Source: Chryseobacterium sp. GVT01B (GTDB lineage: Bacteria > Bacteroidota > Bacteroidia > Flavobacteriales > Weeksellaceae). From it: a DNA stretch of 64,000 nt. The position numbers and the translations under genes are program-made. The stretch is taken from contig NZ_JAHXYI010000010.1 of NCBI RefSeq assembly GCF_019970045.1, positions 79,993 to 143,992 of the forward strand, in the 5' to 3' direction. The notes under the pieces are model-generated. The model worked only from the letters and a program-made list of their open reading frames with translations. It did not search any database and was not told the origin of the DNA. Within the stretch, counting starts at the first letter, position 1, and each line of letters starts with the position of its first letter. Of the stretch, positions 1 to 8,596 are shown piece after piece.

Positions 1-16
1 ACCTGCAACCTACTAC

Positions 17-1009
17 CTAATTCATAAAACTTTCCGGGAACCATTCAAATGCTCCGGATTTTGTTTTTGTAAATCCAAGACCCGGCCAGGGTAAATGATA
101 GGCAAATGCTCTGGTTTTAGTATCTGCCAATTGTTTCAGAAGATCTTTCCTTGAGGCGGTCGCAAGATCAAGATCAGTATCACCGAAGTAACCCCATTCA
201 GGATGTTGGAAAAGAATTACATCGGAATGAATCAAATCTGCAATGTAGATCAGTTTTTCATTTCCTGAAGAAATGGTTGTCACCGTTAAACCCGGAGTAT
301 GGCCGGGAGCCAGCTGAAAACCGAAATTGTCATAAAGTGGATTATTCAGGTCATAAAACTTAAGTTTCGGCTGAATGGTTTTAAGAATATTTTGAACAGC
401 AGGAATAATCTGATTGAGTAATTCAGGCTGCTTTTTCAAACCACTATTATTAAAATCTTTGATAGTAGCATTCATCCAAAAGTCATGTTCAGTTTCTGAA
501 ATGAAAATACCGGCGTTCGGAAAAACCAGATTCTGTTTTTTATCAATTACGCCTCCAATATGATCAGGATGGGCATGGGAGATAAAAACATCTGTAATAT
601 CTTTTGGTGAAAAACCTGCTTTTTGGAGACTTTTTAATAAGAATCCGGTTCTTTCATCAGCAAAAATACCCATTCCGGTATCTAACAGAATGAGTTTATT
701 CGTTGTTTTAACCAACAGAATATTCATGGCCATATCAATGTAATTCTCCGGTCTGAAATTATTTTTAAGAATTGATTTCAGCTCAGAAACTGTTCCTCTG
801 GGAGCAAATGCATTAAGATTTTCTTCATGAATATATCCGTCTGTAAGAACAAAAAGTTCCAGTTCTCCAAGCTTTAACTTTTTAAAACCGGAAAGATCAT
901 CACCTGTTTGTTCAGTGATTTTTGGAGTTTCTGCCAATATCCTGGAAAAAGGAATCATGCTTAATGTTCCTGCCAATAAACCATTCTTTAATAGTTCTCT
1001 TCTGTTCAT
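17..1009 (-). CDS. MBL-fold metallo-hydrolase with twin-arginine-like signal
   Basis: 330-residue metallo-beta-lactamase-fold hydrolase. The metal-binding HxHxDH motif is visible as SHAHPDHIGG near residue 145, with a later Asp (IYIADLIHSD) and a C-terminal His (AYHLPWPG) as further ligand candidates. The N-terminus MNRRELLKNGLLAG followed by a hydrophobic stretch resembles a Tat signal (RR-x-x-L-K), so export as a folded metalloprotein is inferred. The overall layout resembles lactonase or quorum-quenching-type MBL proteins, but the substrate cannot be read from sequence. It lies downstream of the aldo/keto reductase on the same strand, with a terminator between them, so it is probably transcribed separately. 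Confidence 0.85.
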   Translation of the reverse strand: MNRRELLKNGLLAGTLSMIPFSRILAETPKITEQTGDDLSGFKKLKLGELELFVLTDGYIHEENLNAFAPRGTVSELKSILKNNFRPENYIDMAMNILLVKTTNKLILLDTGMGIFADERTGFLLKSLQKAGFSPKDITDVFISHAHPDHIGGVIDKKQNLVFPNAGIFISETEHDFWMNATIKDFNNSGLKKQPELLNQIIPAVQNILKTIQPKLKFYDLNNPLYDNFGFQLAPGHTPGLTVTTISSGNEKLIYIADLIHSDVILFQHPEWGYFGDTDLDLATASRKDLLKQLADTKTRAFAYHLPWPGLGFTKTKSGAFEWFPESFMN

Positions 1010-1056
1010 AATTTAGTTTTTTTCATTAATTATACATTCTCAGTGAGAATAATAAC

Positions 1057-1098
1057 AAAAAAACTGAGCTCCCATCATAAGCAGGAACTCAGTTTTTG
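1057..1098 (-). terminator. Intrinsic terminator after aldo/keto reductase
   Basis: The inverted repeat AAAAACTGAG ... CTCAGTTTTT ends in T/A runs on both strands, so it can work in either direction. It sits just past the stop of the leftward aldo/keto reductase gene. Confidence 0.75.
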
Positions 1099-1109
1099 TA
1101 TCGTAATCT

Positions 1110-2111
1110 TTAGTTGTTCACCAGTTTCATTGAGCCTTCGGTGTATCTTTCCCCTACATTCGGGTATTTTTTCAGAATGGCATCAATAGTATCCAGATCT
1201 GATTGCGAAAGGTCTATATTGACGGCTGCAATATTTTCTTCCAGATATTTAATTCGTTTGGTACCCGGAATCGGGATAATGTCGTCTCCCTGATTCAATA
1301 CCCAGGCCAGGGCAAGTTGAGTTCCTTTTACACCTTTAGAAGCTGCAAATTCATTAATTTCGTTAGCTAGTTTGGTATTATTTTCAAGGTATTCCTGCTG
1401 ATAACGCGGTAGTGATTTTCTGAAATCATCATCACCAAGATTCTGTACATCATAAATATTGGTAAAAAGACCTCTTGCCAGCGGTGAATAAGGGACTAAA
1501 GAAATTCCCAGTTCTCTGATGGTTGGCAAAATCTCTTTTTCAACATCCTTTGTAAGGATAGAATATTCTGATTGTAAAGCTGCGATTGGGTGGATCTTGT
1601 TGGCTTTTCTGATAGATTCTGCCGAAGCTTCAGATAATCCGATATATTTTACTTTTCCTGCTTTCACAAGCTCTGCCATTGCACCTACTGTTTCCTCTAC
1701 CGGAACATTGGGATCCACTCTGTGAGCATAGTACAGGTCAATAGTATCTATTTTTAATCTTTGAAGACTTAAATCTACTGCTTTTCTGATCCATTCCGGT
1801 GATCCGTCAAAATACGTTCCCGGAGCTCCGCTGTGGCTTGCTTTACCATCTTTAAACCTGAATCCGAATTTGGTCGCAATAAAAATTTTATCCCTGTTCG
1901 GAACCAACACTTTAGAGATCAGTTTTTCGTTTTCTCCATTGGCATACATATCCGCAGTATCCCAGAAGTTAACGCCTAAATCCAAAGCTCTGTGCAAAGT
2001 ACTGATACTTTCCTGTTCATCTGTAGGACCATAAGCAAAGCTCATTCCCATACATCCTAAACCAATTGCTGATAACTGTTCGTCTGTGTTTCCTAATTTT
2101 TTAAATTTCAT
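1110..2111 (-). CDS. Aldo/keto reductase
   Basis: 333-residue NADPH-dependent aldo/keto reductase of the single-domain TIM-barrel family (AKR13-like). Visible family features are the N-terminal GLGCMGMS, the DTADMYANGENE segment with catalytic Asp and Tyr, the catalytic Lys in FIATKFGF, the His in LYYAHRVDPN, and the C-terminal cofactor segment IPIPGTKR. The length is normal and no defect is seen. The gene follows an AraC regulator on the same strand after 86 bp, so local control by that regulator is plausible. The substrate is unknown; relatives reduce small aldehydes and ketones. Confidence 0.92.
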   Translation of the reverse strand: MKFKKLGNTDEQLSAIGLGCMGMSFAYGPTDEQESISTLHRALDLGVNFWDTADMYANGENEKLISKVLVPNRDKIFIATKFGFRFKDGKASHSGAPGTYFDGSPEWIRKAVDLSLQRLKIDTIDLYYAHRVDPNVPVEETVGAMAELVKAGKVKYIGLSEASAESIRKANKIHPIAALQSEYSILTKDVEKEILPTIRELGISLVPYSPLARGLFTNIYDVQNLGDDDFRKSLPRYQQEYLENNTKLANEINEFAASKGVKGTQLALAWVLNQGDDIIPIPGTKRIKYLEENIAAVNIDLSQSDLDTIDAILKKYPNVGERYTEGSMKLVNN

Positions 2112-2197
2112 GATAGGTATGATTTAATTTTACAAGACAAAATTAGAACATGAAGAAACCAATTCCGATATAGAATTCAAACCAAGAATTATAAAAT

Positions 2198-3103
2198 TCA
2201 AACAATGTCCATTCTTAAGGCATTAGGAGTAATTCCGGTTTGTTTTTTAAAGTAATTGGTAAAATAAGCGGGTTCTTCGAAGCCCAATCCGTAAGCAATT
2301 TCAGCTACATTCCAATCTGTATGTTTCAATAAAGCATTGGCTTCCTGAATAATCCTTCCGGTAATCTGCTGACTGGTAGTTTTCCCTGTGATCTCTTTTA
2401 CGGAACGGTTTAAAGAATTCACATGGATGGAAAGACTCTGAGCATAATCGTTGGGCGTTTTTAATTTTAAAAAAGCCTCAGGACTGTCAATGGGAAATTG
2501 TCTTTCCAGAAGTTCCATAAATAAGGAAGCAACTCTTTGTGAAGCATTCTGATAAGGCTCAAAACTTTCTGCAGGCTGCATTCTCATGGTTTCATGAATC
2601 ATCAGGTGAAGGTAAGCTCTCAGCATATCATATTTGTGAATATAATCCGACTGAATCTCCGTCATCATTTTCGTATAAATATCAGAAAGTATCCTCTGCT
2701 GTTCTTCATCTACAAAGAAAACAGGTGTCCCTCCAATCTTGAAAAGCGGAGAATCCTGAAGGTTTCCCATGCGGCTTCCGTTATGCAGAAACTGATCGGT
2801 AAACAGACAAAACCAGCCTTTCTGATCTTCATCATCTGCCTCCCAGGAATAAGGAATAATAGGATTTGAAAATAATAAAGCTGGCCGGTCAACCTTAATC
2901 CATTTATCTGCATAATGGAGCTTTCCTTTTCCTATAATCAGTGAAATCTTATAATAATCTCTTCTGCTATAGGGAGTCAACGGAGAACAGTATTCCCGCG
3001 AAAATACATTGAAGTGTCCCATCCTGCTGACCCCAATACACTGTGATGCCAGATTGGGGGCATTCCTTTCATAAAAACCTTTAAGTGATTCGTGTGATTC
3101 CAT
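2198..3103 (-). CDS. AraC-family transcriptional regulator
   Basis: 301-residue regulator with a cupin-like N-terminal sensing region and a C-terminal AraC/XylS DNA-binding domain (about residues 195-300). The second helix-turn-helix shows the typical pattern WNVAEIAYGLGFEEPAYFTN followed by YFKKQTGITPNALR. It is encoded immediately upstream of the aldo/keto reductase in the same direction, a common layout where the regulator controls the neighbouring reductase. The inducer is not evident. Confidence 0.9.
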   Translation of the reverse strand: MESHESLKGFYERNAPNLASQCIGVSRMGHFNVFSREYCSPLTPYSRRDYYKISLIIGKGKLHYADKWIKVDRPALLFSNPIIPYSWEADDEDQKGWFCLFTDQFLHNGSRMGNLQDSPLFKIGGTPVFFVDEEQQRILSDIYTKMMTEIQSDYIHKYDMLRAYLHLMIHETMRMQPAESFEPYQNASQRVASLFMELLERQFPIDSPEAFLKLKTPNDYAQSLSIHVNSLNRSVKEITGKTTSQQITGRIIQEANALLKHTDWNVAEIAYGLGFEEPAYFTNYFKKQTGITPNALRMDIV

Positions 3104-3163
3104 AGATCAAAGTTATAAAATTCAAACAAACTAAATAAAAATAATATTCAAGATTGGAAAAAA

Positions 3164-3198
3164 TAAAATGGCTGACAAAAAGATGCCAGCCATTTAAA
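3164..3198 (-). terminator. Intrinsic terminator of the 154-residue secreted protein gene
   Basis: Stem AAATGGCTG(GC) / CAGCCATTTTAT around a roughly 10-nt loop, located 25 bp past the stop codon of the leftward gene and followed by T-rich sequence on that strand. Confidence 0.7.
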
Positions 3199-3222
3199 AG
3201 TGAATATATAGTTGATAGTGAT

Positions 3223-3687
3223 CTAATCCCAATCGTCGTCGTGACCATGACCACGGCCATGGTGTTTAGATTGTTTTTTATAGTATTTTTCCTGATTTTT
3301 ATAATACTTCTCTTGTTCTTTACGGTATTTTTTATAATCGTTTTTATTTCTACCGTAAACAATCACTGGGTTTTGGCCTCTGTAATATCTCTTTTTAAAG
3401 ATGATATACTTTTCTCTACCCATGATTCTTTCCAGCTCCGAATACCGGTCGTTTCTCCATCTTCCCGGCTCTACAACATATACTCTATTCCATTTATCAT
3501 AATCACGATATCGGTCATTGAGTACATAAATCTGATTGGCCTGTGTGGTAGACAGCAACAGATCGGCAACAACTCTTTGCCAGTTAACATCCGAAATACT
3601 TCTTCTGTAATCGTTATAATAATCTGACTGGGCATAACTCAAACTGAATGTCCCAACCAAAAATACTGTTAATAATAACTTTTTCAT
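3223..3687 (-). CDS. Small secreted Tyr/Arg/Lys-rich protein with His/Asp tail
   Basis: 154 residues with a clear signal peptide (MKKLLLTVFLVGTFSLSYAQ). The mature part is very rich in Tyr, Arg, Asp and Lys, contains repeated YYKKQ/YYKNQ-like segments near residues 120-140, and ends in a His/Asp-rich tail (KHHGRGHGHDDDWD) that could bind metal. No enzymatic motif is recognised. It is probably periplasmic or surface-exposed. The gene is monocistronic with its own terminator. Its upstream region contains an 11-G tract (3880-3890), about 190 bp from the start. Confidence 0.75.
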   Translation of the reverse strand: MKKLLLTVFLVGTFSLSYAQSDYYNDYRRSISDVNWQRVVADLLLSTTQANQIYVLNDRYRDYDKWNRVYVVEPGRWRNDRYSELERIMGREKYIIFKKRYYRGQNPVIVYGRNKNDYKKYRKEQEKYYKNQEKYYKKQSKHHGRGHGHDDDWD

Positions 3688-3879
3688 TTCATTCCCCTTT
3701 AAAAATTAAACATGATGGCATACTCAATTAAAGTGCCAAGTTTTAATTACAAATACTAATATTTGTTAAAAAAACCATAAACAACTGATTATCTTTGAAA
3801 TATTTCATGCATTTTAATGAAATTATTACATGTTATTGATCTTAAATTATAATCAGATACAATTTAATTTTATCAAACA

Positions 3880-3890
3880 GGGGGGGGGGG
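3880..3890. repeat. Poly-G tract (11 G)
   Basis: An uninterrupted run of 11 G residues in otherwise AT-rich intergenic DNA. Such homopolymers are prone to slipped-strand length change. It lies upstream of both the leftward secreted-protein gene and the rightward GNAT gene. Confidence 0.9.
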
Positions 3891-3954
3891 CAATAAGCAA
3901 ATGAAAATCAATAAATTGGAATTAAAATTGGGATTTAAAAAGTAAATATTGTAA

Positions 3955-4020
3955 GTTTTGGCTAAAGCCAATGGATGGGTAATTTATTATCAGGCGGGCT
4001 AAAACCCACCCCTATTGAAT
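3955..4020 (+). repeat. Dispersed GGCTAAAGCC repeat, copy 1
   Basis: Contains the palindromes TTGGCTAAAGCCAA and GGGCTAAAACCC followed by CACCCCTATTGAA. The same two-part layout occurs at 41228-41296 and, degenerate, at 25203-25263; single halves occur at 18985-19010 and 33333-33353. Confidence 0.75.
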
Positions 4021-4032
4021 TTTAACGACAAC

Positions 4033-4060
4033 ATCTGTTATCTGTTATCTGTTATCTGTT
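4033..4060. repeat. Heptamer microsatellite ATCTGTT x4
   Basis: Four perfect head-to-tail ATCTGTT units followed by a partial fifth (ATCTTTT). The array is non-coding and about 145 bp upstream of the GNAT start codon. Confidence 0.9.
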
Positions 4061-4203
4061 ATCTTTTAATCATTATGTTATAAATTTCGTTAAGATTCCT
4101 GAAAACTATTATTTCATATTATTTAATTTCGTAATTTTAGTGGAGAGAATGTTTTTCGGAAAGTTCTCGAAATTATTTTTTATCAACCAAATCTTACATT
4201 ATC

Positions 4204-4491
4204 ATGGAAAATATAAAGTTTCAGGTATCGCCATATCAGGATGAATTGCAGCTCCTTATTGATGGAAAAAAGGCAGGTTATATGTCCATAGAGGTTGACG
4301 GAAGACTGCTTATTGTGTATTATACGAAACTTGATGAAGAGCGTGAAGGAAAAGGATACGCCAAACTATTACTGGATGAGCTTGTACGCTACGCAGAAGA
4401 GAAAGATTTGCTTGTAGACCCGGAATGTGATTTTGTACGACAACAGTTTGAAAACCATCCTGTACGATATAAAGACATCTGGCATGCCTGA
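4204..4491 (+). CDS. GNAT-like N-acetyltransferase (YjdJ-type)
   Basis: 95-residue small GNAT-fold protein. The acetyl-CoA binding loop appears as EEREGKGYAKLLLDELVRYA (about residues 47-66), preceded by the strand GRLLIVYYTKLDE. The short length and the C-terminal CDFVRQQFENHP match the YjdJ / GCN5-related N-acetyltransferase subfamily. The substrate is unknown. Its stop codon TGA abuts the stop codon of the convergent MBL gene (TGATCA at 4489-4494), so the two genes have no intergenic space and no separate terminator is visible. Confidence 0.85.
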   Translation: MENIKFQVSPYQDELQLLIDGKKAGYMSIEVDGRLLIVYYTKLDEEREGKGYAKLLLDELVRYAEEKDLLVDPECDFVRQQFENHPVRYKDIWHA

Positions 4492-5589
4492 TCAGCTTTC
4501 CCACCAGTCTGTAAATTTCTGTTCATGCTGATTCAGATCTACTACCTCTCCAATCATTGGAGTGAGGATATTCAATCCTTTTTCTTTTCCAAGAGCAGTT
4601 ATCTTTTGTAAAGGTTCATTCCATGGGTGAAGAGCGAGTGCAAATTTGGCTGCATGAACAGGGATGATACGATCCGCTTTGAGATCAATACCAGCCTGGA
4701 TAACATCTTCCGGCAGTGTATGAATATACCTCCATGCTTCTCCATATTGTCCGTTCTCAAGAATGGCATAATCGAAAGGGCCATATTGGTCACCGATTGT
4801 TTTAAAATGGCTGTCATAACCACTGTCTCCGCCCAAGAAAATTTTCTTTGTTGGCGTTATCAAAACATAGGAACTCCATAGGGTATCATTCTGCCTGATT
4901 CTCCTGCCTGAAAAATGCCTGGCAGGGGTAAAAACAATTTTTATATTATTCTTCAGATTCACTTCAGTTCCCCATTCTTCTTCAATAAGCGAATTTTCAG
5001 CATATCCCCATCTCTCTAAATGTGCTCCTACTCCCAAAGGTAAAATAGCCATTCCCGTTCTGTCTTTGATTGATTCTACAGTCGGATAATCCAAATGGTC
5101 AAAATGATCGTGGGTTATCACCAGGTAATCAATATTGGGAATATCTTCAGGTTTAAAGATATCTGATCCTTTGAACGCCTTGTTAAAATATTTAAAAGGA
5201 GATCCATATAAACTCAATACAGGATCAATCAGGAAAGAAATACCGTCTGTCTGCAGATAATAAGATGAATGTCCCAGCCAGATAAATACATCCTGCTTTT
5301 TGTCTATGTTTTTTAAATCGGTATGAAGGGATGGTATTTCTTTTAAAGGTTTCAAGAGCGGATCTTTTTTCCCTAAAAAGAAATCGTAAGTCACTTTCGA
5401 CATTTTGTAGCCTTCTGTAATAGATGGGGTATGGCTGATATTCTGAAACTGTCTTTTTTTATAGAGTTTTGACTGCCTGATCCGCTTCAGCCTCTTTCCT
5501 TTTGGCACTCCGCCAAACGCCTTCATATTGATCACTATAAAAAAGGTAACCGTAAGAACAGCTACTGTCGTAATAATCCAATAAATCAT
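4492..5589 (-). CDS. Membrane-anchored MBL-fold hydrolase (NAPE-PLD/UlaG-like)
   Basis: 365 residues. One N-terminal transmembrane helix (about residues 3-25) precedes a metallo-beta-lactamase domain. Motifs seen: GHSSYYLQTDG, the metal-binding ITHDHFDHLDYPTV, ARHFSGR, LGGDSGYDSHF and IPVHAAKFALALHPW. This matches the Zn-dependent MBL subfamily related to NAPE-phospholipase D and RomA-type outer-membrane-associated proteins. The substrate is not defined; a phospholipid is possible. It converges head-on with the GNAT gene at the stop codons. Confidence 0.88.
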   Translation of the reverse strand: MIYWIITTVAVLTVTFFIVINMKAFGGVPKGKRLKRIRQSKLYKKRQFQNISHTPSITEGYKMSKVTYDFFLGKKDPLLKPLKEIPSLHTDLKNIDKKQDVFIWLGHSSYYLQTDGISFLIDPVLSLYGSPFKYFNKAFKGSDIFKPEDIPNIDYLVITHDHFDHLDYPTVESIKDRTGMAILPLGVGAHLERWGYAENSLIEEEWGTEVNLKNNIKIVFTPARHFSGRRIRQNDTLWSSYVLITPTKKIFLGGDSGYDSHFKTIGDQYGPFDYAILENGQYGEAWRYIHTLPEDVIQAGIDLKADRIIPVHAAKFALALHPWNEPLQKITALGKEKGLNILTPMIGEVVDLNQHEQKFTDWWES

Positions 5590-5760
5590 CTGTAGAAAAT
5601 AAATATCAAATGTATTGACTTTTGCCTTTAAATGAAAATTTATTCCGTTTTAGTACATTTTTTAACTAAATTTATCACGTATTTTGGAAAATTTATTATT
5701 CATTTAAGTCATGATTAATTTTAAACTTTCTATTTTAGCACCTTAAAAAACTCAGATATA

Positions 5761-7299
5761 TTGAAAAATTATTCGGTAATATTTCTTCTCGCAATACTTT
5801 CGTCTTGTGCCTCTATAAGAAAACACAACGAACAGCGGGCCTCATGTATTCCACCGGAGCAACTCAAAGAGGATGTGGACTTTGCTTATTCAAAATTACA
5901 GCAAATGCATCCTCAATTATATTGGTATATTCCCAAGAAGGAATTGGAACATAAATTTGACAGTCTTAAACAGACCATCACCGAATCTCTTACTCCTCTT
6001 CAGTTTTATTTTAAACTTCAGCCTGTCATTGCAGGAATCCGTGAAGGGCATCTTTCATTGAGAATTCCCAGAAAGAAATTTACCAAAAGAGAGTTTAAAA
6101 GACTGGAACATCAGAAAGGCATGTTCAGCCGTTTCGAGTATTATATTTCAGGCGATCAAATGTATATTATTCAAAACAGAGATTCCATTGAGCATATACA
6201 ACCCGGGACTGAGATTTTATCCATAAACCATGTTCCTGTTTCAGATTATATAAAGAAATACAGAACTCTCATCAGCAGCGATGGTGACAATACGACCTTC
6301 CATCCCTATTTTTTAAAAGATCTTTTCTTTAATTTTTACACTGCAGAGAACGGCTTGGGAAGTAAAGCAACTCTTGAAACACTTTATAAGGGAGAAAAAC
6401 GGACCTATACTTTAAACAGAGAAACAAAATCCGATTCTGATCTTGAGAAAGATAAAGAAATGCAGAAAAAGACACTGGAAAAGAAACTGAACGATTATGT
6501 GGCTTCAAGTAATTCTTATAACAGAAGTTTTAAATTTCTGGACAAGGACAGCACTATAGCTTATATAAAGGTACAGAGTTTCTCCAGAGATTATTCTGAT
6601 AAGTTTTATAAAAATACCTTTGCCAAGATCAATGATGCCAAGGCTCCTTACCTCATCATAGATGTCCGAAATAACTATGGAGGTTCTCTCTATGAGATTA
6701 ATAACCTGTATTCCTATTTGGCGGAAGCTCCTTTTACCCTGATCAAACCTTCTCAGGTAACGTCAAGGGATACTCCACTGCGTACCAATTACTTCAGAAA
6801 AAGCAATCCGTTAGAATATGCTCTTAAAAGTATTGCCTATCCGAGCTATTTCTTTGCACAGGCTTTCAGTACCTATAAAAAAGACGGAAAGGTTTTCTAT
6901 AAAATGAAAGCTGATAAACCTACAAAACCCAATAAGCAAGCTTTCCACGGAAAAGTTTTTGTATTGATCAATGGAGGTAGCTTCTCAGCATCTTCTATTA
7001 TTACTGCTAAGCTTAAAAATGATAAAAGGGCAACTCTGGTAGGTGAAGAAACCGGTGGCGCTAACGATGGTACTGTTGCAGGTTTCTATTCTTATCAGAA
7101 ACTTCCAAATTCTGAAATAAGGTTTCCTATCGGATTACTTTTGGTACAGCCTAATATCAAATTTTCAGACTCACGGAAAGGTGTTGTTCCTGATGTAGTG
7201 GTTACGGAAAGTATGCAGGATATCATTGACAAAAAAGACCCGCAACTGGATTGGATAAAAAATGAAATCGCTAAGGAAAAAGACAATAAAGGACAATAA
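5761..7299 (+). CDS. S41-family peptidase, lipoprotein
   Basis: 512 residues. The start is TTG: no ATG or GTG fits, and this codon gives a good lipoprotein signal (FLLAILSSC lipobox, Cys16). An N-terminal helical region (residues 30-110) and a PDZ-like segment precede a C-terminal S41 (tail-specific / CtpA-like) catalytic domain. That domain shows YLIIDVRNNYGGS, the nucleophile segment GGSFSASS (about residues 405-412) and EETGGAND. Membrane-anchored proteases of this type process periplasmic proteins; the target is unknown. A strong hairpin terminator follows 8 bp after the stop. Confidence 0.9.
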   Translation: MKNYSVIFLLAILSSCASIRKHNEQRASCIPPEQLKEDVDFAYSKLQQMHPQLYWYIPKKELEHKFDSLKQTITESLTPLQFYFKLQPVIAGIREGHLSLRIPRKKFTKREFKRLEHQKGMFSRFEYYISGDQMYIIQNRDSIEHIQPGTEILSINHVPVSDYIKKYRTLISSDGDNTTFHPYFLKDLFFNFYTAENGLGSKATLETLYKGEKRTYTLNRETKSDSDLEKDKEMQKKTLEKKLNDYVASSNSYNRSFKFLDKDSTIAYIKVQSFSRDYSDKFYKNTFAKINDAKAPYLIIDVRNNYGGSLYEINNLYSYLAEAPFTLIKPSQVTSRDTPLRTNYFRKSNPLEYALKSIAYPSYFFAQAFSTYKKDGKVFYKMKADKPTKPNKQAFHGKVFVLINGGSFSASSIITAKLKNDKRATLVGEETGGANDGTVAGFYSYQKLPNSEIRFPIGLLLVQPNIKFSDSRKGVVPDVVVTESMQDIIDKKDPQLDWIKNEIAKEKDNKGQ

Positions 7300-7306
7300 T
7301 TTAAAG

Positions 7307-7337
7307 TTTCGGCGGGCTTTCAGCCCGCCGAAATCTT
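7307..7337 (+). terminator. Intrinsic terminator of S41 peptidase gene
   Basis: GC-rich perfect stem TTTCGGCGGGCT / AGCCCGCCGAAA with a 3-nt loop, followed by TCTTTT. It also lies just past the stop of the convergent 196-residue gene and could serve both. Confidence 0.85.
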
Positions 7338-7339
7338 TT

Positions 7340-7930
7340 CTAACTTTTCAACTCTTCTAAGAGGTTTTCAATATGCTGCATATATCTTCCGTAATAACGA
7401 TGAAACCAGAATTTTCCGGCCAGATAAAGCAAAAACAATCCTCCAATCACGGAACCTATTAATATTAGTGCAATTTTCAGTTCACTTAAAGGTTTGGGCC
7501 ATGGGATAAATTCCAGAACAATAAGGATCTCACATACCAGAAAAGGTGCAAAACTTATATAGTATGATAGATAATATTGTTTATTCAGATTCAGCTGCAT
7601 CACCAGGTCTTTCAGGGAATCGTAGGTTTTGGGCGCGGGATTACTGATTTCGTTATACAGTTTAAAGAACTTGCTGAAAAAGAAAACGGTAACAATAAGC
7701 ATGGAAGCAATTAAAACCGTTATATATAATTGCAATTTAAACGGTCTGCAGACTGAGCAAACCAAAAATGCAAAAACAAAAATTCCTATCACCCACCAGA
7801 ATTCCACACGCATGTTTTTACGTATTTTTTCAAGGGGAAGATTCAGTTTATTTCTTTGTTCTATACTTATTTCAGGAGTTTCCTCCATAATATCTTCGTT
7901 CCAGGTATTTTTCAATTCATCGATATTCAT
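7340..7930 (-). CDS. Membrane protein paired with ECF sigma factor (pair 1)
   Basis: 196 residues with about four hydrophobic helices (near 47-65, 72-92, 120-140 and 150-172). A soluble N-terminus, MNIDELKNTWNEDIMEETPE, closely resembles that of the 271-residue protein at 10706-11521. It starts 13 bp after the stop of an ECF sigma gene in the same direction. This suggests a membrane-bound sigma regulator, although no recognised anti-sigma (ZAS/FecR) motif is visible. The function is inferred from context only. Confidence 0.75.
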   Translation of the reverse strand: MNIDELKNTWNEDIMEETPEISIEQRNKLNLPLEKIRKNMRVEFWWVIGIFVFAFLVCSVCRPFKLQLYITVLIASMLIVTVFFFSKFFKLYNEISNPAPKTYDSLKDLVMQLNLNKQYYLSYYISFAPFLVCEILIVLEFIPWPKPLSELKIALILIGSVIGGLFLLYLAGKFWFHRYYGRYMQHIENLLEELKS

Positions 7931-7943
7931 TGGATTACTGATT

Positions 7944-8453
7944 TTAATGTTTGTTTGTTTTTATTTGGCTTAAGATATCTTTAAGTTTGTTTTTTGCGCG
8001 GTTCATTTTCACTCTTACATTTCCTTCAGAAATTCCCATCTGCTCTGCAATCTGCCTTCCTGAAAAATCTTCCAGATAGTAGAATATAAAAGCTTTATCA
8101 ATGGGATTGAGTTGATGAATGGCCTTATACATTTCGGTCAGGCGTTCTTCTTTGCGATAATCATAGTCTTCCTGTACAATGATATGATTGGAAAAATCTT
8201 CATTAGCAATAAAGCTTCTTCTTTTTTCCGACTTAAGGAAAATAATGGCCGTATTCAAAGCGATCCTGTACAGCCAAGTTGAAAATTCGCTTTCACCTCT
8301 GAAACCAGGAAATGCTTTCCAGAGCTGATAGGTAATCTCCTGAAAAAGATCATCCCGGTCATCCTTTTCAGTCATATACATTTTAGAAATCTTAAATAGG
8401 ATTCCTTTATGCTGTTCAATTTGACTTATAAACTCTTGTTCTAATGAGGTCAT
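7944..8453 (-). CDS. ECF-type RNA polymerase sigma factor (pair 1)
   Basis: 169-residue sigma-70 family protein. Region 2 is visible as DDLFQEITYQLWKAFPGF and FSTWLYRIALNTAI; region 4 as LEDFSGRQIAEQMGISEGNV followed by RVKMNRAKNKLKDIL. The length is typical of ECF factors. It forms a two-gene unit with the membrane protein immediately downstream and has a close paralogue at 11533-12042. The signal and regulon are unknown. Confidence 0.92.
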   Translation of the reverse strand: MTSLEQEFISQIEQHKGILFKISKMYMTEKDDRDDLFQEITYQLWKAFPGFRGESEFSTWLYRIALNTAIIFLKSEKRRSFIANEDFSNHIIVQEDYDYRKEERLTEMYKAIHQLNPIDKAFIFYYLEDFSGRQIAEQMGISEGNVRVKMNRAKNKLKDILSQIKTNKH

Positions 8454-8520
8454 GATTTGTTACTCTATAGAGTTAGTTTTCATTTAAAAAAATTGTTACA
8501 GTTTTTACAAAAGAAATAAA

Positions 8521-8551
8521 AAAACCCGACAGTAAAAATACTGCCAGGCTC
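8521..8551 (-). terminator. Intrinsic terminator of M4 metallopeptidase gene
   Basis: On the minus strand, AGCCTGGCAG tattttta CTGTCGGGTT is followed by a T run; the stem includes G-T pairs. It lies about 45 bp past the peptidase stop codon. Confidence 0.7.
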
Positions 8552-8596
8552 TCATTGTGTGTTTTTATAAGTTTATTATTTTCTCAGAATACTATT

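Larger units (their letters stand above)
3688..4203. other. 516-bp intergenic region with G11 tract, heptamer repeat and GGCTAAAGCC repeat
   Basis: No gene is seen. It holds a TATCTTTG promoter-like octamer at 3790-3797 with no obvious reading frame behind it, an 11-G homopolymer at 3880-3890, a copy of the dispersed GGCTAAAGCC repeat at 3955-4020 and four ATCTGTT units at 4033-4060. The following AT-rich stretch presumably holds the promoter of the GNAT gene (TAATTTTAG near 4133). Confidence 0.6.

Noticed and set aside
3154..3627. 157-codon hydrophobic plus-strand frame
   Set aside because: Antisense to the Tyr/Lys-rich secreted protein; hydrophobicity results from complementing Lys/Asn/Tyr codons.
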